A stretch of 64,000 nt of DNA from JAJRXC01 sp047639555 (GTDB lineage Bacteria; Actinomycetota; Acidimicrobiia; Acidimicrobiales; Aldehydirespiratoraceae). Below are positions 35,710 through 42,214 of this stretch, in pieces. A program made the position numbers and the translations under genes. Within the stretch, counting starts at the first letter, position 1. Every line of letters begins with the position of its first letter. A model generated the notes under the pieces. That model saw only the letters and a list, made by a program, of their open reading frames with translations. It ran no database searches and was not told the origin of the DNA. Location of the stretch: the NCBI GenBank assembly GCA_047639555.1, contig JBLIOE010000002.1:178806-242805 (forward strand). Reading direction: 5' to 3'.

Positions 35710-36722
35710 CAGGCGGCCAACTTCTGGACGGCGCGGAAACGAGCCGCTTCGGCCCGCGGGTTTCGTTCGATTTCTTCGGCACTCGGGGTTTGGGCCCCGC
35801 GCCAGAGCAGGCGAACTTCCGCCTCATACCCAGGTGGCGGTGGAAGATCCGGTCGTGGCGGCGGTCGTTCACCCGCGGCATCGCGGAAGCGACGCTTCAC
35901 GATTCGATCCTCGCCGGAGTGATACGCGAGCACGGCACACCGACCTTCCGGAGCCAGAAGCGAAAGTGCTTGGGAGAGCGCATCGTCGAGAATCTCAAGT
36001 TCCTGATTCACTTCGATACGGATCGCTTGGAAGCTCCGACGGGCCGGATGCCCGCCCTTACGGCGGACGGCGGCAGGTACCGCGTCGCGAATGATGTCGG
36101 CCAGTTCGGCCGTGGAGGTGACCGGTCGGGCTGCGATGATGCCGCGGGCGATACGCCGGGCGTGGGGCTCATCGCCATTCCGACGTAGGAGCGATACGAG
36201 CGCCCATTCATCGAGACCGTTCACAAGATCGTCGGCTGTCGTCGCGCCACGGCGGTCCATCCGCATGTCGAGGGGCCCATCGTGGCGAAAGCTGAAACCG
36301 CGATCGGCGAGGTCGAGCTGCGGCGAGCTCACACCGAGGTCGAAGAGGCAGCCAGAGATCTGCTCGATGCCCAGCGATTGCAGGACCTCGGCAAGGCTGT
36401 CGAAGCGGCCGTGATGGAGAGTGACCCGGTCGCCATGGGAAGCGAGCCGGGCACGGGCGGCATCGAGCGCCATCTGATCCTGGTCGAACCCGACCAGGGA
36501 GAGACGATCGTTGGCCGCCAGAAGAGCACTGGCGTGGCCGGCGCCACCAAGAGTGGCGTCAACGACATATCCATCAGGAACATCGGAGAGCACGTCAACG
36601 ACCTCGGAGAGCATCACCGGATCGTGTGCGAATGACGCAGCACTTCCTTCGGTGGCGGTGAGGTCTTCCATGACGAAAATCGCCAAATCCAACGGGTCGG
36701 CTCGAAGAGCCGACTCGGTCAT
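35709..36722 (-). CDS. rsmH: 16S rRNA m4C1402 methyltransferase RsmH (MraW)
   Basis: RsmH methylates N4 of C1402 in 16S rRNA. The SAM site is VDATLGGAGHASALL at about 55-69, with FDLGVSSPQLD, GFSFRHDGPLDMRMD and RSFQAIRIEVNQELE downstream, all family signatures. I chose an ATG at 36722 because GGGGGA lies 7 bases upstream, giving 337 residues. An ATG at 36671 (MEDLTATEG) would give 320 but has no ribosome-binding sequence. With the chosen start, the start codon lies inside the 3' arm of a long leader hairpin, implying translational control. The gene is second in the dcw cluster. Confidence 0.92.
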   Translation of the reverse strand: MTESALRADPLDLAIFVMEDLTATEGSAASFAHDPVMLSEVVDVLSDVPDGYVVDATLGGAGHASALLAANDRLSLVGFDQDQMALDAARARLASHGDRVTLHHGRFDSLAEVLQSLGIEQISGCLFDLGVSSPQLDLADRGFSFRHDGPLDMRMDRRGATTADDLVNGLDEWALVSLLRRNGDEPHARRIARGIIAARPVTSTAELADIIRDAVPAAVRRKGGHPARRSFQAIRIEVNQELEILDDALSQALSLLAPEGRCAVLAYHSGEDRIVKRRFRDAAGERPPPRPDLPPPPGYEAEVRLLWRGAQTPSAEEIERNPRAEAARFRAVQKLAA

Positions 36723-36860
36723 CTGCAGTCCCCCGACCAACGGCGCACGCCGGGATGTCTCCCCGGTCGTACTAATGGCAAGCGGGCGGAGTACGGGTCT
36801 TCCATTTGTTCGTCGGAAGACTGCAGATGAACGAGTCGTCAATTCAGACCCTCGGGTCTG
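36696..36860 (-). ncRNA. Candidate mraW-type structured leader RNA upstream of rsmH
   Basis: The minus-strand RNA between mraZ and rsmH can fold extensively. A 20-base arm at 36819-36838 pairs with 36711-36730 (19 of 20), enclosing the loop. Inside are GTCTTCC/GGAAGAC (36797-36803 with 36815-36821), a CGACC/GGTCG stem, CCGGG/CCCGG, and CGGC-GTGC-GCCG. Flanking hairpins are CAGACC-CTCG-GGTCTG (36845-36860) and GTCGGCTC-GAA-GAGCCGAC (36696-36714); the latter competes with the long stem. A mraW RNA motif is known in this position in actinobacteria. Identity with that motif is inference from position and structure. Confidence 0.6.
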
Positions 36861-36908
36861 GCGTGCTCCCTTCTGTTCGTGCGAATACGTCTGTTCGGGC
36901 GAGGGCGC

Positions 36909-37367
36909 TCATGAGCGGCTCGCCAATCCGTGGCCACGCTCGATTGCGTCGGCCAACTTCTCGGTACCCGCGGGCGACACTTCGGCCCAGCGAGCCGGAT
37001 CCCAAATCTCGATGCGACGGAGCGCACCCGTCACGACGACCGAGCGGTCCAAACCGGCGATCTCGCGGAGGTGAGGCAGGAGCCGAACCCGGCCCTGCGA
37101 ATCGGGCACGACCTCGTCGGCCTGACTGGCGAATGCTCGGAGTGCGTTGACGTCGACCTCGCCGGCGGCCACTTGCGCTTCGAGTGCATCGGCCATCCGG
37201 TCGAATTCTGCGGCGGGGAGAATCGCCAGGCAGTGATCGAGCGAGGTGACAAATGCACCCTCGGCCAGCTTCGGCCGAAAGGACGCGGGAAGGATGAGAC
37301 GGCCTTTGTCGTCGAGCGTGTGCTCGAAGCTCCCGACAAATCGTGCATTCGATCCGGCAGTCGCCAT
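36909..37367 (-). CDS. mraZ: Transcriptional regulator MraZ
   Basis: MraZ is a ring-forming DNA-binding protein that regulates its own division and cell-wall operon. From the ATG behind AGGGGGGA it has 152 residues. Two AbrB-like half domains are visible: FEHTLDDKGRLILPASFRP at about 14-32 and the second around DSQGRVRLLPHLREIAGL at about 88-105, each with the DxKGR/DxxGR signature. It heads the dcw cluster; 186 bases of structured sequence separate it from rsmH. Repeats fitting its own operator lie directly upstream. Confidence 0.96.
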   Translation of the reverse strand: MATAGSNARFVGSFEHTLDDKGRLILPASFRPKLAEGAFVTSLDHCLAILPAAEFDRMADALEAQVAAGEVDVNALRAFASQADEVVPDSQGRVRLLPHLREIAGLDRSVVVTGALRRIEIWDPARWAEVSPAGTEKLADAIERGHGLASRS

Positions 37368-37379
37368 CGTGTCCCCCCT

Positions 37380-37433
37380 CTCCCCTGAGCTCTCCCTGAG
37401 CCTCCATCTCGCTCCACAGTACTCCCTATCTCC
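37380..37433 (-). promoter_or_regulatory. MraZ operator: six GGAG boxes with 10-bp phasing
   Basis: On the minus strand, GGAG (mostly TGGAG or GGGAG) occurs with plus-strand starts at 37380, 37392, 37402, 37412, 37422 and 37430. The central four are exactly 10 bases apart. MraZ operators are tandem TGGGN-type boxes at 10-base spacing upstream of mraZ, so autoregulation is the natural reading. The boxes overlap the probable -10 region and leader. Confidence 0.65.
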
Positions 37434-37450
37434 CCACGTTGGCAAGTCAA
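37423..37450 (-). promoter_or_regulatory. Possible promoter of the dcw cluster
   Basis: On the minus strand TTGACT (37445-37450) is followed after 16 bases by TAGGGA (37423-37428). The -35 element is close to consensus, the -10 element is poor. It would start transcription inside the MraZ boxes, which fits repression. Confidence 0.35.
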
Positions 37451-37470
37451 TCCTCCACGATCTGCGCGCA

Positions 37471-37484
37471 CGAACGCACGTTCG
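37471..37484. promoter_or_regulatory. LexA-type SOS box upstream of mraZ
   Basis: CGAAC-GCAC-GTTCG fits the CGAAC-N4-GTTCG operator bound by LexA in Gram-positive bacteria. It lies 21 bases upstream of the possible -35 element of the dcw promoter, in the gap between the lipoate-ligase-like gene and mraZ. It could act on that promoter or an unseen one. Confidence 0.45.
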
Positions 37485-37577
37485 GTGAGATTCTGTGGAG
37501 CCATCCCGGGCGCGGAAATGGCCGGCATCGGCCCCGAATTCATTGGAACGACAGGGTTTTCAGCAAGAAACGACCGC

Positions 37578-38264
37578 TCAGGCCGTGGTTTCGCTCCGGC
37601 GAAGCTGCGCCATCAGCGCACCCACCACGTCGACCATCGGCGCCACCGCAACGCCGGGGAGGGGTGTGGAGGGCGGGTCAGGAAACGCGGAAGCCGTCAG
37701 CTCCTGTGTCAGATCCGCTCGCCACTGGTGGTGCACGATGGTCTGGAAGCGCGCCCACTCACGGGTCCGTCGCTGGCTCACCCCAACCAGCTTCTGCGAT
37801 CCGGCGAACACCTCACCGGGGCCACGACCCGCGAAACAGATCGAGGCAGACCACGGGGTCGGCTCGAGCGGGCCACGATGCACCGTAAGTTCGGTGTCCA
37901 TAAGCGGGGTGAGGCACGCGGCCCATACATCGCCCAACCAGTCGCCCGATTTCACGACGTCGTCTGACCAGAGCGGATCTCCGGCCGGAAGCCAGAAATC
38001 TAGCCAGCGATGTTCACCGGGGAGTAACAGCACCGCTCCTCCCCCGCTACGGCGCCGGACCACATCGATGCCGTGGCGCTTCGCGGCCACACGGTCGACA
38101 TGATCGTCGGGCTGGCTGCTGCCCAAGGCGAGCGCCGGCCCATCGATCACGAGCTCACGAACGACGGTGCTCGACGCACCCGGGGGATCCCATTCGTGCA
38201 GGAGCGCCGCCGTACCTTCCCGTGTCTCTCGAGACCACGGTGATCCGCGGGTGGGTCGGTTCAC
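37578..38264 (-). CDS. Lipoate-protein ligase A family protein
   Basis: The 228-residue product belongs to the biotin/lipoate ligase (BPL_LplA) superfamily. RRRSGGGAVLLLPGEH is the glycine-rich lipoyl-AMP loop, ICFAGRGPGEVFAGSQKLVG contains the catalytic Lys region, and VSQRRTREWARFQTIVHH follows. It may attach lipoate or octanoate to dehydrogenase E2 or GcvH, or serve as an amidotransferase; substrates cannot be told from sequence. The separate C-terminal accessory domain of E. coli LplA is absent. It starts with GTG overlapping the stop of the HNH gene. Confidence 0.82.
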   Translation of the reverse strand: MNRPTRGSPWSRETREGTAALLHEWDPPGASSTVVRELVIDGPALALGSSQPDDHVDRVAAKRHGIDVVRRRSGGGAVLLLPGEHRWLDFWLPAGDPLWSDDVVKSGDWLGDVWAACLTPLMDTELTVHRGPLEPTPWSASICFAGRGPGEVFAGSQKLVGVSQRRTREWARFQTIVHHQWRADLTQELTASAFPDPPSTPLPGVAVAPMVDVVGALMAQLRRSETTA

Positions 38265-38767
38265 GCGGATCGACGCTCAGCGGTCAGGTATGGCGCCCAG
38301 GAGAGCGGCACCGACCCGGCCGCGACTTCGATCCAGGTGCTTGGTGGCGGTGGCCCCGGGACTCGGGCGAGTCGCATGGTGGTGTCGACCAAGAGCCGAT
38401 CCCTTTTTGTGCTGTTACATCGCCGACACGCCGCGACCACGTTGTCCCAGGTGTGGCGACCGCCGCGACTGCGAGGCAACACATGATCGATCGTTTCCCC
38501 CACAGCGCCGCAGTATTGACAGGTGCCGCCGTCTCGGGCGAGGACGCCAGGGCGGTTGGGCGAACGATGCTTCGGATAGGGCACGTGGACGTATCGGCTC
38601 AGCCGGACCACGGAGGGCTCGTCGAGTGCGAGCCACTCGGAACGGACGCGGCGGCCCGAGGAGTGCAGCAACTCGACCTTTTCATCCAGCATCAGACAGA
38701 TCGCTCGTCGAATGGGCACGACGGCAAGAGGTTCGAACGTTGCGTTGAGAACGAGAACCCCGGACAT
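38261..38767 (-). CDS. HNH endonuclease family protein
   Basis: The 168-residue product starts MSGVLVLNATFEPLAVVPIR, the conserved N terminus of an actinobacterial and cyanobacterial HNH family. The nuclease domain has CQYCG, then ETIDHVLPRSRGGRHTWDN with the catalytic His, and CRRCNSTKRDR; the two CxxC pairs bind structural zinc. Function is unknown; the chromosomal setting and wide occurrence of the family speak against a mobile homing enzyme. An earlier ATG would add 21 unlike residues. Its end overlaps the lipoate-ligase-like gene. Confidence 0.88.
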   Translation of the reverse strand: MSGVLVLNATFEPLAVVPIRRAICLMLDEKVELLHSSGRRVRSEWLALDEPSVVRLSRYVHVPYPKHRSPNRPGVLARDGGTCQYCGAVGETIDHVLPRSRGGRHTWDNVVAACRRCNSTKRDRLLVDTTMRLARVPGPPPPSTWIEVAAGSVPLSWAPYLTAERRSA

Positions 38768-38777
38768 GAACGAGAAC

Positions 38778-39044
38778 TTACCGATTTCGCAGCCGGCGGT
38801 TCTCGGCTTTACACCAGCGAAGCCACGCAACGAGGTCGTGACTCTCCGGCGGATGGTCGGGGTCGCCGTATTGGGTTATCGCTCGAAAGCCGAGCATGGC
38901 CGGGTCGGGCACCGGCAGAAACGGTCGGGTTCGCCACCAGCCGTCGGGAGCCATTCGCCGGCACTCAACCAGTGCGGTCGTCCACAGACGGGGACGAGCC
39001 ACGACGCCGACTGCGGCTCGGGCGAGTTCTCGAGATGGATTCAC
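38778..39044 (-). CDS. Small conserved-looking hypothetical protein, 88 aa
   Basis: I do not recognise a function. The 88-residue soluble protein is rich in Arg and Trp and contains FLPVPDPAMLGFRAITQYGD followed by PDHPPESHDLVAWLRWCK, a motif I associate with small actinobacterial proteins of unknown role. It starts with GTG overlapping the ROK kinase stop (GTGA) and ends 10 bases before the HNH start, so it is almost certainly a translated member of that unit. Confidence 0.7.
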   Translation of the reverse strand: MNPSRELARAAVGVVARPRLWTTALVECRRMAPDGWWRTRPFLPVPDPAMLGFRAITQYGDPDHPPESHDLVAWLRWCKAENRRLRNR

Positions 39045-39916
39045 GTCATTCCCTCCAGGATGGGATGCCCAAGCCCCGCAAAACCAACAGCCGCGGCGCC
39101 AACCAGCGGCCCGTCAGCACCGAGCCCACCCGGAACAATACGGGTGCCTTGAGAGTGTTGCAGGACGGCGACCCGGTCAATTTCCGTTTGTGCCGCGGCG
39201 AAGAACTCGTCGCCGTAGCCCAAAGCGACGGAGCCGGCGACCACGGCCAACTGCAGATCGAGAAGGTTTGCCACCGATCCCACTGCGCGTCCCACCATCA
39301 TCCCGGCCCGTTGCCGCTCGGCCCTGTCGGCCTGTTCGGCGGGAGCACCGGTGCGAAAGGCAATGGCCGTGCCACTGGCTTCTGCTTCGAGGACGCCGCG
39401 AAGGTGGCCGGGCAGCTCCGTCCCGTTGGGCTCGACGAGAAGATGCCCAATATGGCCAGCGTTTCCCTCGTCGCCATCGAGAAGTCGACCATCGAGAACG
39501 ATTCCGCCACCGACGCCGGTGGATACGACCATGCCGATGTAGTTCTGGACTCCCTGGGCGGCGCCAAGCCAACCCTCTGCCAACGCGAGGGCCTTGGCAT
39601 CGTTGTCGACAAACGTCGGCCGCTGGCACGCCTCTGCGATTCGGGACTGGAGCGGAAAGTCGCGCCAGGCCGAAATGTTGAGCGGTGAAACCGCCACGCC
39701 GCCTCGCCGCATCGGGCCGCCGGAACCAACACCACAGACGGCGGCCGACGAGACATCGATCTCAGCAATCAGCCCCTCGAGCCGGCCCCAGAGCTCCTCG
39801 CCGTCGGTCGCTCCCGACGACGAAACCCGGTGCCGTTCGAGGACAACACCGCGGTCGGTGACGAGGCCGACCTCAAACTTCGTCCCGCCGATGTCAACAG
39901 CCAATGCGGTGAGCAT
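39041..39916 (-). CDS. ROK-family sugar kinase without the zinc motif
   Basis: The 291-residue protein is a ROK-type kinase, probably phosphorylating glucose or a related sugar. ALAVDIGGTKFEVGLV (ATP phosphate loop at 5-20), FVDNDAKALALAEGWLGAA (catalytic Asp), VSTGVGGGIVLDGRLLDGD and GNAGHIGHLLVE are clear. The usual CxCGxxGCxE zinc cluster after the last motif is replaced by ELPGHLRGVLEAEASG, with no cysteines. Some actinobacterial ROK kinases lack zinc, but the change makes substrate prediction unsafe. It diverges from the MoxR operon across a 128-base gap. Confidence 0.85.
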   Translation of the reverse strand: MLTALAVDIGGTKFEVGLVTDRGVVLERHRVSSSGATDGEELWGRLEGLIAEIDVSSAAVCGVGSGGPMRRGGVAVSPLNISAWRDFPLQSRIAEACQRPTFVDNDAKALALAEGWLGAAQGVQNYIGMVVSTGVGGGIVLDGRLLDGDEGNAGHIGHLLVEPNGTELPGHLRGVLEAEASGTAIAFRTGAPAEQADRAERQRAGMMVGRAVGSVANLLDLQLAVVAGSVALGYGDEFFAAAQTEIDRVAVLQHSQGTRIVPGGLGADGPLVGAAAVGFAGLGHPILEGMT

Positions 39917-39945
39917 TCACTCATTCTAGCGGTGAGCATTCACTC
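39906..39945. repeat. Direct duplication at the ROK kinase start
   Basis: GCGGTGAGCATTCACTC occurs at 39906-39922 and again at 39929-39945, a 23-base period. Each copy contains the dyad GTGA-N4-TCAC. The first covers the kinase start codon; the second, just upstream, offers an out-of-frame ATG. It may be a tandem duplication or a paired operator. Confidence 0.75.
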
Positions 39946-40044
39946 GATCTATTCGCCACCGGAACGTCTGGTTGCGAACCCCGCTATCCGTTGAGGTGAA
40001 ATTCATCGTACTCTTGACGCCGATAGCCGGCCGCCGGAGGACCA

Positions 40045-41055
40045 GTGACGACAACCGATGACCATCCCGACACAACTCGGGAAAACGGTACGGCGCATGG
40101 CGCCAGCCCGGGATTCGCGGAGAAATTCGCGACCGTTCGCACCAACATCGAGAAAGCCATCCGCGGCAAGACCGACGTCATCCATCTTTTGGTACTCGCG
40201 CTTGTATGCGACGGACATGTCCTTGTCGAGGACGTGCCGGGCGTGGGAAAGACCAGCCTCGGCAAGGCATTGGCGCGAAGCGTCGACGGCCGCTTCGGTC
40301 GAGTGCAGTTCACCCCCGACCTTCTGCCCACCGACGTCACCGGCATGTCCGTGTGGAATCGCTCCGACGAAACGTTCGAATTTCGGCCCGGGCCGATCTT
40401 CTCCGATGTCCTCCTCGCCGACGAAATCAACCGGGCATCGCCCAAGACACAGTCGGCGCTTCTCGAAGCAATGGCTGAACGCCAAGTCACGAGCGACGGA
40501 ATCACTCACCCGCTCGGTTCACCGTTCATGGTCATCGCGACACAAAACCCGATCGAGCACGAGGGCACCTATGCCCTCCCCGAAGCACAGCTCGATCGTT
40601 TCCTTATGCGCGTCAGCATCGGCTACCCCGATCGAGCCGCCGAACAACTGCTCCTCGAGTCCCAAGGTGGCACCGCCCAGTTGGTCGACACGCTCACGCC
40701 CGTTCTCAGTGCCGAGGCGATTCGCGAGATGTCCGAATCGATCGAAAACGTGTACGTCGCCCCCGCCCTGCGCTCCTACCTTCTTGATCTGGCCGAGGCC
40801 ACGCGCCATCACAGTTCGCTGAGCCTCGGGCTCTCCCCGCGCGGCGTCCTCGCCTTGCAGCGGGTGGCTCGTGCCCAGGCCGCGTCTCAGGGGCGCGCCT
40901 ACGCCACTCCCGACGATGTCAAAGCACTCGGCCGGGTCGTCATCCCCCACCGGCTCCTCGTCACCCCGGAAGTCCGGATGCGCGGCGTGAAGCCGTCCGA
41001 TGTTGTGAACGAGATCCTCGACGGTGTCCCGGTGCCGCGACCGGAAAACGCCTGA
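40045..41055 (+). CDS. MoxR-family AAA+ ATPase
   Basis: MoxR ATPases act as chaperones for neighbouring DUF58 or von Willebrand-type proteins. The 336-residue protein has Walker A GVGKTS at 66-71, Walker B VLLADEINRA at about 122-131, sensor 1 in VIATQNPIEHEGTYALPEAQ, and the C-terminal lid with LSPRGVLALQRVARAQA. GGAGG lies 5 bases before the GTG start. It begins a three-gene plus-strand operon with a DUF58 protein and a transglutaminase-like membrane protein, a widespread actinobacterial module probably linked to the cell envelope. Confidence 0.92.
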   Translation: MTTTDDHPDTTRENGTAHGASPGFAEKFATVRTNIEKAIRGKTDVIHLLVLALVCDGHVLVEDVPGVGKTSLGKALARSVDGRFGRVQFTPDLLPTDVTGMSVWNRSDETFEFRPGPIFSDVLLADEINRASPKTQSALLEAMAERQVTSDGITHPLGSPFMVIATQNPIEHEGTYALPEAQLDRFLMRVSIGYPDRAAEQLLLESQGGTAQLVDTLTPVLSAEAIREMSESIENVYVAPALRSYLLDLAEATRHHSSLSLGLSPRGVLALQRVARAQAASQGRAYATPDDVKALGRVVIPHRLLVTPEVRMRGVKPSDVVNEILDGVPVPRPENA

Positions 41056-41056
41056 C

Positions 41057-42214
41057 ATGCCCACCCGCGCCGGCTGGGGGGTCCTGGCCGGCGGCTTCGC
41101 GCTCGTTCTCGCAGGCCGGATCGTGGGTGGCATCGAGTTTTACGTGCCTGGGGCGGCCGGAATCGCTGCGGTCCTCGGAGCGGTCCTCGTTCGACGAATT
41201 CGACCGTCACATGTTGCGATCGCCAAACAGCTCACACCCCCACGAGTTCCGGCCGGCGACCCCGCCCGCGTCGACCTCGAGATCGTCAACCGCGCAACAG
41301 TCCGTTCCCCACTCCTTCGCCTCCATGACGAAGTCACCGGCACCCGCGGCGTGCACCTCTCGATTGCGAGCTTGCCGCCGGGCGAGTCCACTCGGGGGGC
41401 CTACCGGCTCCCCACCACACGCCGCGGCATCCTCGAACTTGGTCCCACCCGCATCGACGACATCGACCCCCTTGGACTCGCTCGGCGTACGCACTTTCTG
41501 GACTCCACCGTTCGACTCATCGTGCACCCGCACATTGAGGTGATCCCGGCCCGACGCGTTCCGGCCGGCGACGATCCGCTGCTGGGTGAAGAGCTCCGAC
41601 AGTCGCTCGGTCTTTCCGACGAAGAGTTCGACGGCCTCCGGCCCTACGCCCCAGGCGACGACCTTCGCCGAGTCCACTGGCCCTCCTCGGCCCGCCAAGA
41701 CGAGCTCCAAGTGCGCCAATTTCGGCCGCCGCGTCATGGCCGACTCACCGTCATGATCGACACGCGCCCGCCTGGAGACGCGGCCGACGCACTCGACATC
41801 ACCTCGAGCATTGCGGCGTCGATCACCGCCTCCGTGCTCGCCGCTGGTGATGCCACCCGCATCGAGACCACCGACGGTCGCTCCACGCCCCTCGTCCACG
41901 GCAACGCCCAGCTCGACCCGCTGCTCGAGTTCTTGGCGCTGTTGCAAGGCGGAAGCCCCAAGATTCATCCGTCCGTGCCGAGCGACGCCGGCACGGTCGT
42001 CGCCGTAACCACCGACCCACTTATTGCCCAGGATCGCACTGCCCGCCAGTCGCTGGCCCAGCGCCTCCGAGCCCGCATCGTCGTCACGTGTGACGCCGAA
42101 TCGTGGGGTGCCACGAGCGGCCAGCACTCCAGTGGCGACTGGATCCATCTCACCAGCGCCGGTCAGCTGGCCGATCTCTGGAAGCTCGACACTTACCGAA
42201 CGTCGGCCGTCTGA
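41057..42214 (+). CDS. DUF58 protein
   Basis: The 385-residue product has two N-terminal membrane segments (about 5-42), an extracytoplasmic beta region (PARVDLEIVNRATVRSPL), and the DUF58 core LRPYAPGDDLRRVHWPSSAR followed by a von Willebrand-like fold (GRLTVMIDTRPPGDAADALD). DUF58 proteins are probable clients of MoxR ATPases; their biochemical role is unknown. The ATG is one base after the moxR stop, and the stop overlaps the next ATG (TGATG), so all three are coupled. The frame is open 11 codons upstream within moxR, which is rejected. Confidence 0.88.
   Translation: MPTRAGWGVLAGGFALVLAGRIVGGIEFYVPGAAGIAAVLGAVLVRRIRPSHVAIAKQLTPPRVPAGDPARVDLEIVNRATVRSPLLRLHDEVTGTRGVHLSIASLPPGESTRGAYRLPTTRRGILELGPTRIDDIDPLGLARRTHFLDSTVRLIVHPHIEVIPARRVPAGDDPLLGEELRQSLGLSDEEFDGLRPYAPGDDLRRVHWPSSARQDELQVRQFRPPRHGRLTVMIDTRPPGDAADALDITSSIAASITASVLAAGDATRIETTDGRSTPLVHGNAQLDPLLEFLALLQGGSPKIHPSVPSDAGTVVAVTTDPLIAQDRTARQSLAQRLRARIVVTCDAESWGATSGQHSSGDWIHLTSAGQLADLWKLDTYRTSAV

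Noticed and set aside
36711..36838. Inverted repeat considered as ends of a small mobile element
   Set aside because: No target-site duplication is visible, the interior folds as an RNA, and one arm holds the rsmH start region, so a leader RNA is more likely.
38261..38767. HNH gene considered as homing endonuclease or mobile element
   Set aside because: It overlaps a housekeeping gene with coupled start-stop, has the N terminus of a widespread chromosomal family, and shows no flanking repeats.
38222..39688. 488-codon plus-strand open frame
   Set aside because: Antisense to the HNH and ROK genes; no recognisable motif.
39917..40044. Promoter elements for the MoxR operon, including an ECF-type GGAAC
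   Set aside because: No correctly spaced second element was found, so none is annotated.
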